Below, in pieces: positions 31,201 through 41,699 of a stretch of 64,000 nucleotides of DNA. The notes under the pieces were generated by a model. That model saw only the letters and a program-made list of their open reading frames with translations. It was not told the origin of the DNA and did not search any database. The first letter of the stretch is position 1; every line of letters starts with the position of its first letter. Origin of the DNA: Dactylorhiza incarnata (taxonomy: Eukaryota; Streptophyta; Magnoliopsida; Asparagales; Orchidaceae); NCBI GenBank assembly GCA_033032865.1, contig JAWHQI010000121.1, forward strand, positions 2,914,001-2,978,000, given 5' to 3'. The position numbers were made by a program, and so were the translations under genes.

Positions 31201-32432
31201 CGCAAGCCTTGCAAAGAAAGATTTACAATATTGAACTTCTGCCTGATGGAGATCGACTTCTTTACTTGAAGAAGATGCTTTTGATGTGAATCTTGACAGT
31301 GCAAATCTTCTTCAAGCTTCTTGCTGTGCCGGATGTTGACTGGCTTACTTCCTTGAACGATTCTTATTAGTCGATGAAACTTGACTGCAACTTGAAGAAC
31401 ACAGAATAATCGTTTTGTTCTTCCTTTTTTTTTCTTCACCACCGCTTGTACTGTTGTATTGCGTAGGCAGGATTGTTTTTCGTTCCTTTCTCTCTCCTTT
31501 CTTTCTAAGGCATCACTATTCCCATTTATAGGACGGATGAGCCGCTTAACGGTCACATATGATGTCCTATTCTGACAAACACCCATGCTTTAAGAGCACG
31601 CGCTGATTGGACAATCAGGCGGCGACAATAAATGCTGACAGCGCATCTAGCTACTTTTGAATATGACTCGACGATATTTCCATTGTTATGACGATAAGGA
31701 CAATATCTCGACGACAGGGCTTGTCGATGCCTTGAGCTGGTTTCTTCTTCAATTCTTCATCAGATAGTGATATCTCGACGATATGGGACATCACTTCTAC
31801 ACTCGAGCTTAAGACGATACAATGTCATCAATCTGATATCGGCGAGAACTCCTTGTCTGCTAGATATCGCTGAAACCACATTATCTTGTCGATGACATAA
31901 TTGATATTATGTCGACAGACTATACTTCAGCAACTTCCTGTCTTCATATGACCTTCTTTAGTCTTCTCGACGTCACTGCTTCTTGTTGACGACATCTTCG
32001 ACATCTTCCTTAGCCTTATTGACGTTAAGGCTTCTTGTCGACGATATCGTCGACAACTTTGAGTCTTCTTATTCATCTTCGACTTTCTGATATCGTCGTG
32101 TAGATGTCACAACGATATCACCATTCTGCCTTGCTTCGCATGTTGTTGACGATATGCTTGCTGTTGTCGACGATACACTTGATCCTTTTCGACGACACAG
32201 ACACAATCATCTTTCTTTGCTTTGCCCATCATTTCAACGATGTGCCTATTCTTGTCGACGATATGTCTAGCCTTTTTCGACGATATTATACTTAGGCAGG
32301 TTATTGAAGTACTGGACATATTGTCTTATCTCTGCAGTCATGAACTAGATATGATATTAAATACAATCTGTAATTATCATTGAGCTGAGCACTTCTTCAA
32401 ATCAGGAACACTGCTGGTCATTGTTCCCAACA

Positions 32433-32445
32433 ATCTCCCCCTATA
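32433..32445 (-). promoter_or_regulatory. Polypurine tract of gag-only copy 1
   Basis: The minus strand reads tatagggggagat directly before the 3' LTR start (tgttggg). Copy 2 has the equivalent atggggggagat at 63946-63957. Confidence 0.8.
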
Positions 32446-32623
32446 TGAAGAATTCATAACCCACTCAATGATAAAGTACATCTTAAGCAAATAAGCATAT
32501 AATGATGACATTGCATCTGTATTTGAGTGAACACGGAATTTGACAAATATTACTTCTTTTATAAATAGTGCCCAATGTTTTAAAGGATTTTGACATTTTT
32601 ACATTTAGCAAAGATTTAGCCAT

Positions 32624-33871
32624 CTATATCTCTAGTGCCCTCATAGCAGCTTCACCCTTTGCTTTCTTGGCACTGGCTTCCTGCTCCTTTTCAGCTTGTC
32701 TGATGAAGTATTCAAACGGTTTGGGATGATATTTGAGAGGTTCAGGAGAATCAGTTGGGATTCTACCTGCTTGCTTGTCCCTTCTGTGACTCCTTCTCGA
32801 TTCTTCTTGATCTTCATATTTAGCCCATTCTTGAGGACTGTATACATTGTATCGTTCACCTTTATTAGCTTTCACTTGCTCCCATGCTTTTAGAATGATG
32901 GATCTGGATTTGGGAATCCATCTTTCATAGTCATCCTTTTTCTTCATTTCCTCCCTGTACTTTCTCTTCCTCATTTTTACTTCTTCATCCTCCAGTACGT
33001 CCTTCTCTTTACCCTTATCAGTGGCAGTATCAGGAATGTCTGCATGTTGCTCTTCAGCAGGGTACTCTTATGCAGGCTCATCAAAATGTAGAGGAGGGAG
33101 ATTCATTGCTTCCCTGATGGTATTTGTGGTCCAGATGGCATGCTCACCACTGGCCTTTATCATTGATTTCTCCCCATTGATGACTTCTTCGGATATCCCC
33201 CTCTGGAGATTCTCCTCAGAAACCAATATCTTGTTTTTAAGCATGTGGATTTCTGCTTCCAAGTGATTCTTGGTCTCAAGCAGATGACTGTCTAGATCTT
33301 TATTGTGGTGATCTAGACTTTCTTAGAGATTAGTTTTGTGTTCAGCCATCTTCTTGGTGGATGCAATGTAGGCCTTTTCTATGTTGCTGACAATCAATGT
33401 TTGATTGACCCCTAAATTAGATAGACCTTTGTGAGTAAGGGCTGTCTCTTTGGCAGTATACTCTTGTAGATTCTTCACATCATTTCTCAGGCTCTCAGTT
33501 TCAGCAGATAGTTCCCTTTTCAGTTCATTGACCACAGAGATAACATAGCTTTCAATTTTTAATCTTTGCTCTTCCAGGAGCATCTTTATCTGAGACAATA
33601 GTGAGAACTCCACTGTCCTATTCTCTGGAGGTGAACTAGCTTGTCCTGGTTCCTCTTCTTTATTTCCCTCAACCATTGGAGATGGAGATTTTTTGATGGG
33701 TGACTGGTTTGGCTCTTCTTCCTTTTCAGCACTTGGCAGATCACTACTAGTCTCATAAGCAGAATTCTCAAGCTTCTCTTTTTGGGGATCTTTACTTGGG
33801 TCCTCTTGGTCTACTGATCCATGCTGGATAGCATCCTCAGCCCCAATGATCTTATTGATCACTTCTTCCAC
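32624..33871 (-). pseudogene. Acidic/coiled-coil region of gag-only copy 1, broken
   Basis: Three minus-strand pieces (33323-33871, 33068-33262, 32624-32974) read as one degraded gene. The first is Glu/Ser/Pro-rich, then has heptad-like Leu/Ile spacing (SQIKMLLEEQRLKIESYVIS, NELKRELSAETESL). The second has EAEIHMLKNKILVSEENLQR. The last is Lys/Arg/Glu-rich. The matching region in copy 2 is 62200-63382. I recognise no catalytic motif. A structural or RNA-binding accessory role would be a guess. Confidence 0.5.
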
Positions 33872-33973
33872 TTGAGCAGGGAGTTCACCATTCTTCTCCC
33901 CCTCAGTCTCAGCATCCTCTTGCTCAGTTCATTTTGTTACCATTGTCCCGGATCCCAGACTTAGGGCAGAGGT

Positions 33974-34800
33974 CTAGAGGGAGACATTTTTTTTCTCTAC
34001 AGGCACTTCAGAGTCAGACGAGTCTGAGCTGTTGCCTGATTCAATTTCTTCAGATGATCTTTCTCCCTTCCTCTTCACATCCTCTGCAGTGTTCAGCTGC
34101 TTGGGAGACTTAGTCAGAGTTTTCTCCCATCTTTCCAGTATCCTGATGTCCATCCATCTAATGTGATGAATTCTTACGCCATACTTCTTGTTGAAGCTTT
34201 CAGGATAGGATAGCAGTAGATACAGTGATAGTATTCTTCCCAAATTTGGAACTTGAAAGCTGTCTTGAATCCTCTTGAAAAAAATCTGACCCCAGTTGGT
34301 CTTCTTAACTAGGATTATCCTTGCCATTATCTCGAACATGGTCTTGGATATCCTTTCATGCGACCCTACCTTGCAGAGGAGGGCTTTTCCTACAATGTCA
34401 CCCATGAGTTTCTCTTGTTGATTTAAATTCTTTCTTTCCAGAGACCCATAGGTCTTACTGGAGTGACCGCACCATTCCAGAGCCTTGTTAAGGTCTTCCT
34501 GGGTGACCTTTTCATCTTCCTCCCCCTTGGCGAAGGTCGGCAGCTGAAGAGCCCTGGCCAACCTCTTGGGATTCACCTTGACCTTTATCCCATCGATCAA
34601 GCTTTTCACAAACATTCCTTTTGAGCCACCCTTGGCATTCGAGTAGAACTCCAGCACTTCCCTTTTCAATATTACTGTTGACTCTGAGAGAGCGAACTCT
34701 AGCCGACGGTGTTTAATAGCTTAATGGCGCTCTGAATCTCTTCTGGCCCTTATGAGAAACCACCCCTCACTACTTCGCTTCCTTCATAGAGAAATCCTTC
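33974..34800 (-). pseudogene. Plant-transposon-domain protein, copy 1, N-terminus broken
   Basis: The open part (33974-34669) matches the intact 259-residue protein of copy 2 (61409-62188) nearly throughout, for example REVLEFYSNAKGGSKG, VKVNPKRLARALQL, CGHSSKTYGSLERKN and ARIILVKKTNWGQ. The upstream part up to about 34800 is recognisable but carries stop codons where copy 2 reads through (GGFVEGPEE and NDVGLEFAL regions). The layout (EFYSN..., later KALL.KVGSH ... F...ARIIL.KK.NWG) resembles the 'putative plant transposon protein' domain common in plant retroelements. It is in sense orientation, between gag and the coiled-coil region. Confidence 0.6.
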
Positions 34801-35530
34801 CTTATTTGGCGTCATTTCTTACTTGATCGGGGAGGATTCTAGTTTAGTCAACTCATTCACTCTTCGAAGGCGTAGAGAGCACGACGTCTTTTTAGGGCTA
34901 ATGTAGAAGGTGTTTTAACCTTAAGACATCTGGCCGTATTTATAGTTTCCGAGTTGGAAGACGAAGTGTCATTTGTTAAATGTCTGATTAACTCGAGTTA
35001 AGCTGTTATGATTGGTTAAGCTCAGGTATGTTTAAGAGTCCATTGATAATTAGGTATCGTCGTGACACAAGTTCGATGTCGAGGAATCATTCCGATGATA
35101 CCAATCATCATTTCGACGATATAGTTTTGCGTTCAAAACGATATTGTTCTTTTTCACTCTTTTGTATGATCAGTGCAATGCTTTAGCAGTGCCATACATA
35201 TGAGCTCCTTGAGTGATAGCTTTTGCTTACTAAAAAAAAATACCTTTAACAAAATGATAAAGATGAGGTTATGTATTGAACATAAATATAGTTACCTTCA
35301 CCTTAGCTTTTATATCTTCTTGAGTTAGTAGCTCCCCCTTGATGTGATTATTCTCTTATCTTTATTTTTAGCTCCTCCTTGACCAGTGCCTCTTGGCATG
35401 TGGTGAGGTTTTTCTTAGTCCAGAGTTAAGCCTGGATCACTTATTGTCCATTAGCCTTGTTTGCTTTTAATTGGCTAAATGGACTTTCCTGCAATACAGA
35501 TTTAATATCCCTTAGGAACCCAAGGTGACT
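34801..35530 (-). other. Non-coding spacer of gag-only copy 1
   Basis: It corresponds to 60830-61408 in copy 2 and contains several cgtcg/tcgacgat motifs (35055-35130). No gene is seen. The minus strand carries a tttataaatac-like element near 34942 with uncertain meaning, perhaps an internal promoter of the downstream protein, since copy 2 has cactataaataagg at 61278-61291. Confidence 0.35.
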
Positions 35531-35534
35531 TGGG

Positions 35535-37002
35535 TCCTAGGTTCTTGTTAGCATAATAATGAATTCTTCTACTCACTTCAGCCTTTCCAGGAGGTCTCTC
35601 CTTTGCACTAGGCACACTAGGGTTGTGCCAACAGTCAATGGCAAAGTGTCCCACTTTACCACAACACCAACATTCATGGATGTTGTACCTTCTTTTCTAA
35701 ACAATTTTTAAGGTGCGTGGAGAATCACAATGCTTATGTTCAGTAGAGAAGGCAGCAGCATTCTTCCTATCTCTCTCAGCCAAGGGCTGTTTAGCTGCTC
35801 TAGAATAATTATTTCTGTTTGACTTTATCTGTTGGTCAGCAACAGATGTCAGCTTGGTAGCTGACATAGTGTTGATAGCATCAGAAATGATCAAGTGAGA
35901 GTTGATTATACTGGGGGTACCAGCCCGTCTCTTTGCTAGAAGAGATTGGGAAGGTGTTGCTTCCTTATCCTTGAGTGTGGGGGTTGAAGCACCAAACACA
36001 AATGGTCCATGATGGCCCATTTGGATTTCCTCATGGGGAGCCTTTAATGAACTCATTCCCATGCTCGTTCTCTTCCCATAGTTAGGAGCATTTCCCAAGC
36101 TATTGGAGCTTCCATTCTTCCAGTGACCATAGACACTGTCCTGGTCATATTCGTTAGAGGGAAGCACTACCTTCTGAAAGGTGGTATGAGGCTCTCCTTT
36201 AGTTTTGCCCCTTTTTCCATTCCCAGCATCTACTGCCCCCTTTTTGTAACCCAATCCCCTCCTATTCTCATAGAAAGAGAAGGTGTCAATGATGGGCAGT
36301 ATGGTTTTGGGCTTGGAGATTTGAGCCACTAAGCTTCTTTCCTTAAAAAGATCATTCTCAAGTTTCCTGATGAGTTCTTCCCTTTGGTTTCTCTCATCAT
36401 GAATCTTGCATATGATCTTCTTCAGCTCACAGGAGTTGGTGCCCTCATTGTGGGACATAGTCATTTCTTTATTCATCTCAGACTTAATGGGTCTGAGTGA
36501 TTCTAGCTAGCTCCTTAACTTGCTTCTTAACAAGCATCTTGCTCTTTCTCAGAGGAGCCAAGAGATCACCAAACTGTTCTATTAGATCAGCATGGTTCTT
36601 ATTGTTGCAAGATGAACAGTCTTCTGCATCATTTTCAGAAGATGAGCAATCATCTGATGCACTCTTGGTCTTCTTAATTGAAGCAGCGGATAAAAGTGTG
36701 TGAGTGATGCATACCTCATCATAATGTGATTCATCATGATTTTCTTCATCTGATAGAGCCTTCAACTCATAGACCTCCTCATCCTCAGAGTCAAAGTCTG
36801 TGAGAGTCAAGGGTGTTCTTATTCTTCTTCTGACCATAGAGCATTCTTCATCTTCAGATTCACTGTCTGAACTAGTCATGGGTGCTCTGATCCCTATGGC
36901 ACTGATCTCTATACTTCTTTCTTCTTTGATATGAGAAGAGCTTCCGCTGCTTTCACTTAAGGATCTAAACTTACTGATGTCAGATCCTTTGTCTTTCTCC
37001 AT
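35535..37002 (-). pseudogene. Gag remnant of gag-only copy 1
   Basis: Pieces 36484-37002 and 35697-36476 are in different frames, and the zinc knuckle (about 35630-35690; CWCCGKVGHFAIDCWH in translation) is in a third. The first piece is Ser/Asp/Glu-rich (SDSESEDEEC repeats), and the second has a basic coiled stretch (HDERNQREELIRKLENDL). Compared with copy 2 it lacks the N-terminal copia-type Gag domain. At least two frameshifts make it non-functional. Confidence 0.7.
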
Positions 37003-37086
37003 AGAGTTAGGATATGATAATCAGTAGATTTGATAGACCCAAGAGCGGATCTGTTCAAGCTGTTAAGATTTTCTTTGAACAACCAC

Positions 37087-37098
37087 GCTTTGATACCA
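37087..37098 (-). promoter_or_regulatory. Primer-binding site, tRNA-iMet, gag-only copy 1
   Basis: The minus strand reads tggtatcaaagc two bases after the 5' LTR. It differs by one base (aaagc for agagc) from the classic iMet site. Copy 2 has the identical variant at 59074-59085. Confidence 0.85.
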
Positions 37099-37100
37099 CT

Positions 37101-38778
37101 TGTTAGTTATCGGGTGTCGACTTATCACCTAGGGGGGGGGGGGGTGAATAGGTTTTTCAAATTGTTTTGGCCCCTTTAGGTGTTCTAGTTTTCTTGATAA
37201 TAGATTTAAAGTTTAAGAGAGCACAACACAGAAAAACACACAAAGACTTATAGAGGTTCCTCAAGATAGGATGTCTTGAGTAGTCCTCTTTCCCTCTGCG
37301 CCTACCTAGCAGTGTGCTAGGCTTGGCAAACTCCGCCAACGTATCTGTCCCGCAAGCCTTACAACTCGGGCCCGCAAGTCCCTGCAGCCTAGGCCAGCAA
37401 GCCCCTTCACTGCACCCGAGCCCGCAAGCTCGACACTCAGGCCCTCAAGCCTTTGCAGCCTAGGCCCTCAAGCCCCTTCACTACACCCGAGCCCGCAAGC
37501 TCGACACTCAGGCCCTTAAGCCTTTGCAGCCTAGGCCCTCAAGCCCCTTCACTGCACCCGAGCCCGCAAGCTCGACACTCAGGCCCTCAAGCCCTTGCAG
37601 CCTAGGCCCTCAAGCCCATTCACTGCACCCGAGCCCGCAAGCCCGACACGTTTGGACCCGCAAGTCCCTCTTCCCTAGCCCTTAAGCCTCACAGATCTCA
37701 AGCCCTCAAGCTTGACACACAGATCTGAGAACAGATCTCACAGATTTGGCCCGCAAACCTTACAATGAAAGATTTACAATATTGAACTTATGCCTGATGG
37801 AGATCGGCTTCTTTACTTGAAGAAGATGCTTTTGATGTGAATCTTGACAGTGCAAATCTTCTTCAAGCTTCTTGCTGTGCCGGATGTTGGCTGGCTTACT
37901 TCCTTGAATGATTCCTAGCAGTCGATGAAACTTGACTGCAACTTGAAGAACATAGAATAATCGTTTTGTTCTTCCTTTTTTTTCTTCACCGCCTCTTGTA
38001 CTGTTGTATTGCTAGGCGGGATTATTTTTCATTCCTTTCTCTCTCCTTTCTTTCTAGGGCATCACTGTTCCCTTTTATAGGACAGATGAGCCGCTTAACG
38101 GTCACATATGATGTCCTATTCTGCAAATGCCCATGCCTTAAGAGCACGCGCTGATTGGACAATCAGGCGGCGGCAATAAATGCTGACATCGCATCCGACT
38201 ACTTTTGAATCTGTCTCGATGATATTTCCATTGTTACGATGATAAGGACAATATCTCGACGACAGGGCTTGTCGATGCCTTGAGCTGGTTTCTTCTTCAA
38301 TTCTTCATCAAATAGTGATATCTCGACGATACGGGACATCACTTCTGCACTCGAGCTTAAGACGATACGAAGTCATCAATCTGATATCGGTGAGAACTCC
38401 TTGTTTGCTAGATATCGCTGAAACCACATTATCTTGTCGACGACATAATTGATATTATGTCGACAGACTATACTTCAGCAACTGCCTGTCTTCATATGAC
38501 CTTCTTTAGTCTTCTCGACGTCACGGCTTCTTGTTGACGACATCTTCGACATCTTCCTTAGCCTTATTGACGTTAAGGCTTCTTGTCGACGATATCGTCG
38601 ACAACTTTGAGTCTTCTTCTTCATCTTCGACTTTCTGATATCGACGTTATTGAAGTACTGGACATATTGTCTTATCTATGCAGGCATGAACTAGATATGA
38701 TATTAAATACAATTTGTACTTATCATTGAGCTGAGCACTTCTTCAAATCAGGAACACTGCTGGGCACTGTTCCCAACA
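37101..38778 (-). repeat. 5' LTR of gag-only copy 1
   Basis: 1,678 bp. Its ends tgttagttatcgg ... tgttcccaaca match 30390-32432, without the mini-LTR and without the extra tcgacgata block. The TATA box on the minus strand is at 38072-38079, with tcgacg dyads upstream (38215-38650). Confidence 0.88.
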
Positions 38779-38982
38779 GATTCGATCCATGAACTCCATG
38801 CCACTACAACTGGGCTTCCTTGGATCAACTACGATCCATCGCCTAGTCCGGGTTCTGGAAAAGACCGCGCACAGGAAAGTTGTACATCCCCAGCATTGGC
38901 GGCAGGGGTTGATCTCCCAACTTCGGTAAACCCACGATAACCTAGAGTCACAGATCGCAAGAGAAAGGGACGACAACAACCA
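38779..38982 (+). other. Decayed retroelement sequence right of gag-only copy 1
   Basis: It holds no intact frame. It begins with the target 5-mer and leads into the gag-like frame at 38983, so it is probably part of the Tat-like remnant. Confidence 0.35.
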
Positions 38983-39345
38983 TTGCTCGCAAAAGCCGGA
39001 CGGCCTAACCAGAACCAGTCGGCCAGCTCCCAAGGATTGGTGAACCAGAAAGCCCGGGTCTACACCCCGTTAAATGCCTCCATCGAGCATATCTTGTTCG
39101 TGATCTACGACAACAAGATCGTCAACTGGCCTAGAGCACTCTCCAAGCAGAGAGGAGATCAATCTCAGTTTTGCGATTTTCACAAGGGCCTGGGGCACCG
39201 TACGAGGCAAAGTGCCAGATTGAAAGAAGAGATTAATCGCCTTGTCCAATCAGGACACCTGAAGACTTTGCGCCAAGCAACTCAAAAGCTGGTGGCTCGA
39301 GAAAAGACAACCAGGGGTCAACCCCCGGAGGGGATCAGCTCCTAA
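38983..39345 (+). pseudogene. Tat-like Gag C-terminal fragment
   Basis: A 120-residue frame with VYTPLNASIEHILFVIYDN followed by FCDFHKGLGHRTRQSARLKE and INRLVQSGHLK. This is the hallmark order of the C-terminal half of Tat/Retand-type Gag (YTPLN..., C.FH...GH.TE.C..L..EIE.L...G.L). Here the second Cys of the knuckle-like motif is replaced (RQSA), so zinc binding would be lost. It lies downstream of the protease fragment at 29990-30345, contrary to normal Gag-then-protease order. Confidence 0.6.
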
Positions 39346-39865
39346 AACATTACCGCGCTTCATGCTGGGTGATCAGGAAGGACCACGCAAGCACCGCTCA
39401 GCAGGACCCGGAATCGGACAAGGAAGTCTGACACTATCTATGTTGAAACCAATTTCTTGGTCTCTTGTGGAGTTTGGGCCCTCAACAAGTTGGGGGTTGA
39501 CCTCACACTTACTTCTCCCCAGGGAGAGCTCTAGGCTAAGTGGCTCAGGAACTAGGAACCAAAGGCTCAGCGAGGAGGTCCCACCACACACCCGGAAGAT
39601 CTTAGAGTGCTTCCCCTCCCAAGCCAATGCTGAGTTTGGGGCACCTTTGGAGGCACTATTCCCCCACCAAAGAAGCATAGGGGGAGAGTAGCATAAAGAG
39701 AGAGATCTGCCCTCAAAGGTGCCCCTTGGTCCTATTTATAGATTTCTGAACTCGGTCTGCCAATAGCCAGATTCTGGCCTAAGAGATTATGAAAATACCC
39801 CCAAGTTTGGCCTGCCAACAACCAAATCCCGTCATTCCGAGGCGTTAAACGCAGGCCGACTCTTC
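39346..39865 (-). other. Unassigned segment with a minus-strand TATA box
   Basis: There is no credible gene. On the minus strand a TATA box (tataaatagg, 39731-39740) is preceded by the GC minisatellite at 39866-40252 and followed by leader-like text. This is the layout of an LTR on the minus strand, but I found neither LTR ends nor a partner. Confidence 0.35.
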
Positions 39866-40252
39866 TGGGGCTGGGCGAGACAAGGGGTTGGCCGCCCTCC
39901 CTGCTCGCCCCCCTTAGAGGGCTGGACGAGACAGGGGTCCTGCCGCCCTCCCTGCTCGCCCCCCTTAGAGGGCTGGGCGAGACAGGGGCCTCCCGCCCTC
40001 CCTGCTCGCCCCCCTTAGAGGGTTGGGCGAGATAGTGGGGCTGGCCGCCCTCCCTGCTCGCCCCCCTTAGAGGGCGGGGCGAGACAGGGGGCTGGCCGCC
40101 CTCCCTGCTCGCCCCCCTTAGAGGGCGGGGCGAGACAGGGGGCTGGCCGCCCTCCCTCCTCGCCCCCCTTAGAGGGCTGGGCGAGACAGGGGGCTGGCCG
40201 CCCTCCCTGTCTCGCCCAGCCCTCTAAGGGGGGCGAGCATGGAGGGCGGCCA
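39866..40252 (+). repeat. 51-bp minisatellite ending in an inverted unit
   Basis: About seven units of gcgagacagggggctggccg followed by ccctccctgctcgcccccct, with a 51-bp period near 40080-40180. The last unit (about 40206-40252) is inverted (ctgtctcgcccagccctcta then gggcgagcatggagggcggc), so the right end can fold back on its neighbour. The Tat-like remnant ends to its left and the third solo-type LTR starts immediately after. Confidence 0.85.
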
Positions 40253-40920
40253 GTGTAACGCCCCTGAATTTTTGGCTATTAATTTAATTATATTGATGAC
40301 ATCATTATGACGTAGGGCGTTACGTTAGCGCGTAGTTAGCAGAGCGCCGTCGTTGTTTTTGTATCCGTTGGGTCATGTCGACCAAATTTTGAAACTACCC
40401 GGAATTGGAAAATTTTACGTTAGGAAATTAGATTATTTAATTTTAGAAAGGTTGTTAAAGTTTCGTGGCGTTCCGAGCAAAATTAAAGCCTCGGTGAATT
40501 TTCAAAGATTTGTATATTTAACGTTCGCCGTAAACTTCAGAAATTTATATCTCGAGAACGGTACGTCGGATTTTGATTCCGACTTTGCCATTGGATTCGT
40601 AGCGCCGCCGTTCACCTTTGGTGCGAATTTCGTTTCGTCAGTTTCAGCATCCGTTTAATTTTGATGTTAATATAATATTATTATAAATATTATTATTATC
40701 TGTATCGTATGTATGTATATAGCTGTATATATTTATATATAAATTCTGGCGGTTAGATTTCGACCCTATATGTATATATTCGACTATATATATCTCTAAC
40801 GTTATTCTCCACCGTTTGATCTCCTAATCAAGCATTCATGTTGGTCTGCTAATAATCATTTGGTAAAAATAATCCTCCCTCCCCCCAAAATCCCGATCCC
40901 CCTCTCCCACGCCTGCCGTC

Positions 40921-41072
40921 GGTGGAGCCGCCGCCGGCCTTCCCTGACACCCCAGGCCTTCCCAGATCTGGGCCTCACGGTCAGGGCCACCGCCGGGGAC
41001 TACCCCCGGCAGGTTCGCCGGGGTCCGGCGAACCTGCCGGGGGTGTCAGGGAAGGCCAGCGGCGGCTCCACC
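40921..41072. repeat. Double foldback (32-bp and 19-bp inverted arms)
   Basis: Outer arms 40921-40952 and 41041-41072 are inverted copies with one mismatch in 32. Inner arms 41003-41021 and 41025-41043 are perfect 19-bp inverted copies (cccccggcaggttcgccgg) with a 3-base loop; the inner and outer right arms overlap by three bases. It is GC-rich within AT-rich surroundings. No target duplication was recognised. Confidence 0.85.
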
Positions 41073-41149
41073 GGCGGCGGCGGAAGAGGGATGGTCGGCG
41101 GAGGAGAGAAGGTCGGCGGAGGCGGAAGGGGTTCTGTAAATTATATAGT

Positions 41150-41320
41150 TACGTATATATATTATTAAATATATAATTATATATAAATTATTATTAAATT
41201 ATTTTATATTAATACAGATATACAATTATATATATTATATATTATTGATATATAATTATATATATATATATTATTAATATATAATTACATATATTTTTTA
41301 AATAATTATATATAGAATTT
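41150..41320. repeat. AT-rich low-complexity stretch
   Basis: tatata/attatat repeats with no gene. It separates the foldback from the tandem unit at 41322. Confidence 0.8.
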
Positions 41321-41321
41321 A

Positions 41322-41456
41322 CAAAAATTAAAACAAATTAAAAATAACTGGGTGCATGCACGGGTCCCCCCGCTCCGCCGGGGGCGGGCGAAGCCGGTCG
41401 ATTGCACTCACGTAGGGCCGGAGGCCCGTACCGCTGAACTCACGCAGGGCTGGAGG
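41322..41456 (+). repeat. Tandem unit left of the hAT element
   Basis: tttacaaaaattaaaacaa through gggcgggcgaagccggtcga and cgtagggccggaggcccgta recurs at 54162-54300. hAT therefore inserted into a short tandem array with units of about 210 bp. The core gggggcgggcgaagccgg and ggccggaggcc are self-complementary. Confidence 0.7.
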
Positions 41457-41656
41457 CATGGGCGGATCCAAGGGGCGGCCGGCGGGGGCCCGGGCCCCAC
41501 CAAGAATTTTGCAAAAATATTAGGAGATTTGGATTCCTCTCGTCGAGCCAATGAATTTTGACTACTTACACGTCAAAAACGGTGTCCGAATAAGTGAGAA
41601 ATGTCTCCGAGAAGATAGAGATTTCCATTTTTTTTACGAGAGAAAAACGATGCTTG

Positions 41657-41658
<2 letters not shown>

Positions 41659-41690
<32 letters not shown>

Positions 41691-41692
41691 CC
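41659..41692 (+). repeat. Poly-C tract inside the hAT element
   Basis: A nearly pure C-run of about 34 bases with one or two T. The proline-rich frame through it is not a gene. Confidence 0.85.
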
Positions 41693-41699
41693 CCCTCTA

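Larger units (their letters stand above)
30390..32432 (-). repeat. 3' LTR of gag-only copy 1
   Basis: 2,043 bp, longer than its partner because of a 186-bp insertion (30838-31023) and an additional block of tcgacgata repeats (about 32100-32290). It contains a poly-G tract (30422-30451), a long series of gcccgcaagcc/gccctcaagcc units (30600-31200), a TATA box (31523-31530) and an upstream tcgacgat dyad array (31660-32290). Confidence 0.88.
30390..38778 (-). mobile_element. Gag-only copia derivative, copy 1 (pol-less, 8.4 kb)
   Basis: LTRs at 30390-32432 and 37101-38778 enclose a 4.7 kb internal region with a tRNA-iMet primer site and polypurine tract on the minus strand. It encodes gag remnants with a copia-type CCHC knuckle, then a plant-transposon-domain protein and an acidic/coiled-coil region, with no pol. 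The flanking 5-mers gatta (30385-30389) and gattc (38779-38783) form an imperfect duplication. It is related along its length to the plus-strand copy at 57220-64000, so this gene order is a property of the family. All frames carry damage. Confidence 0.85.
40254..41448 (+). mobile_element. Left part of a third solo-type LTR, heavily interrupted
   Basis: It starts tgtaacgcccctga, with the paired gggcgttacg at about 40315, as in solo LTRs 1 and 2. ccattggattcgtagcgccg and ggtgcgaatttcg (about 40590-40632) also align. After about 40650 the sequence is AT-rich, with a long foldback (40921-41072) and tandem repeats, and the hAT insertion follows. The LTR resumes at about 54370-57219. Because its TATA box is at about 55335, its U3 now spans almost 15 kb. 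Confidence 0.75.

Noticed and set aside
33021..33266. Plus-strand frames opposite the coiled-coil region of gag-only copy 1
   Set aside because: They are shadows of the minus-strand gene, with no independent support.
41322..41456. Possible Helitron 3' end because of gcgggcgaagcc hairpins near gtgcacggg
   Set aside because: No CTRR terminus followed by T and no TC start could be matched. The sequence is better described as a tandem unit.
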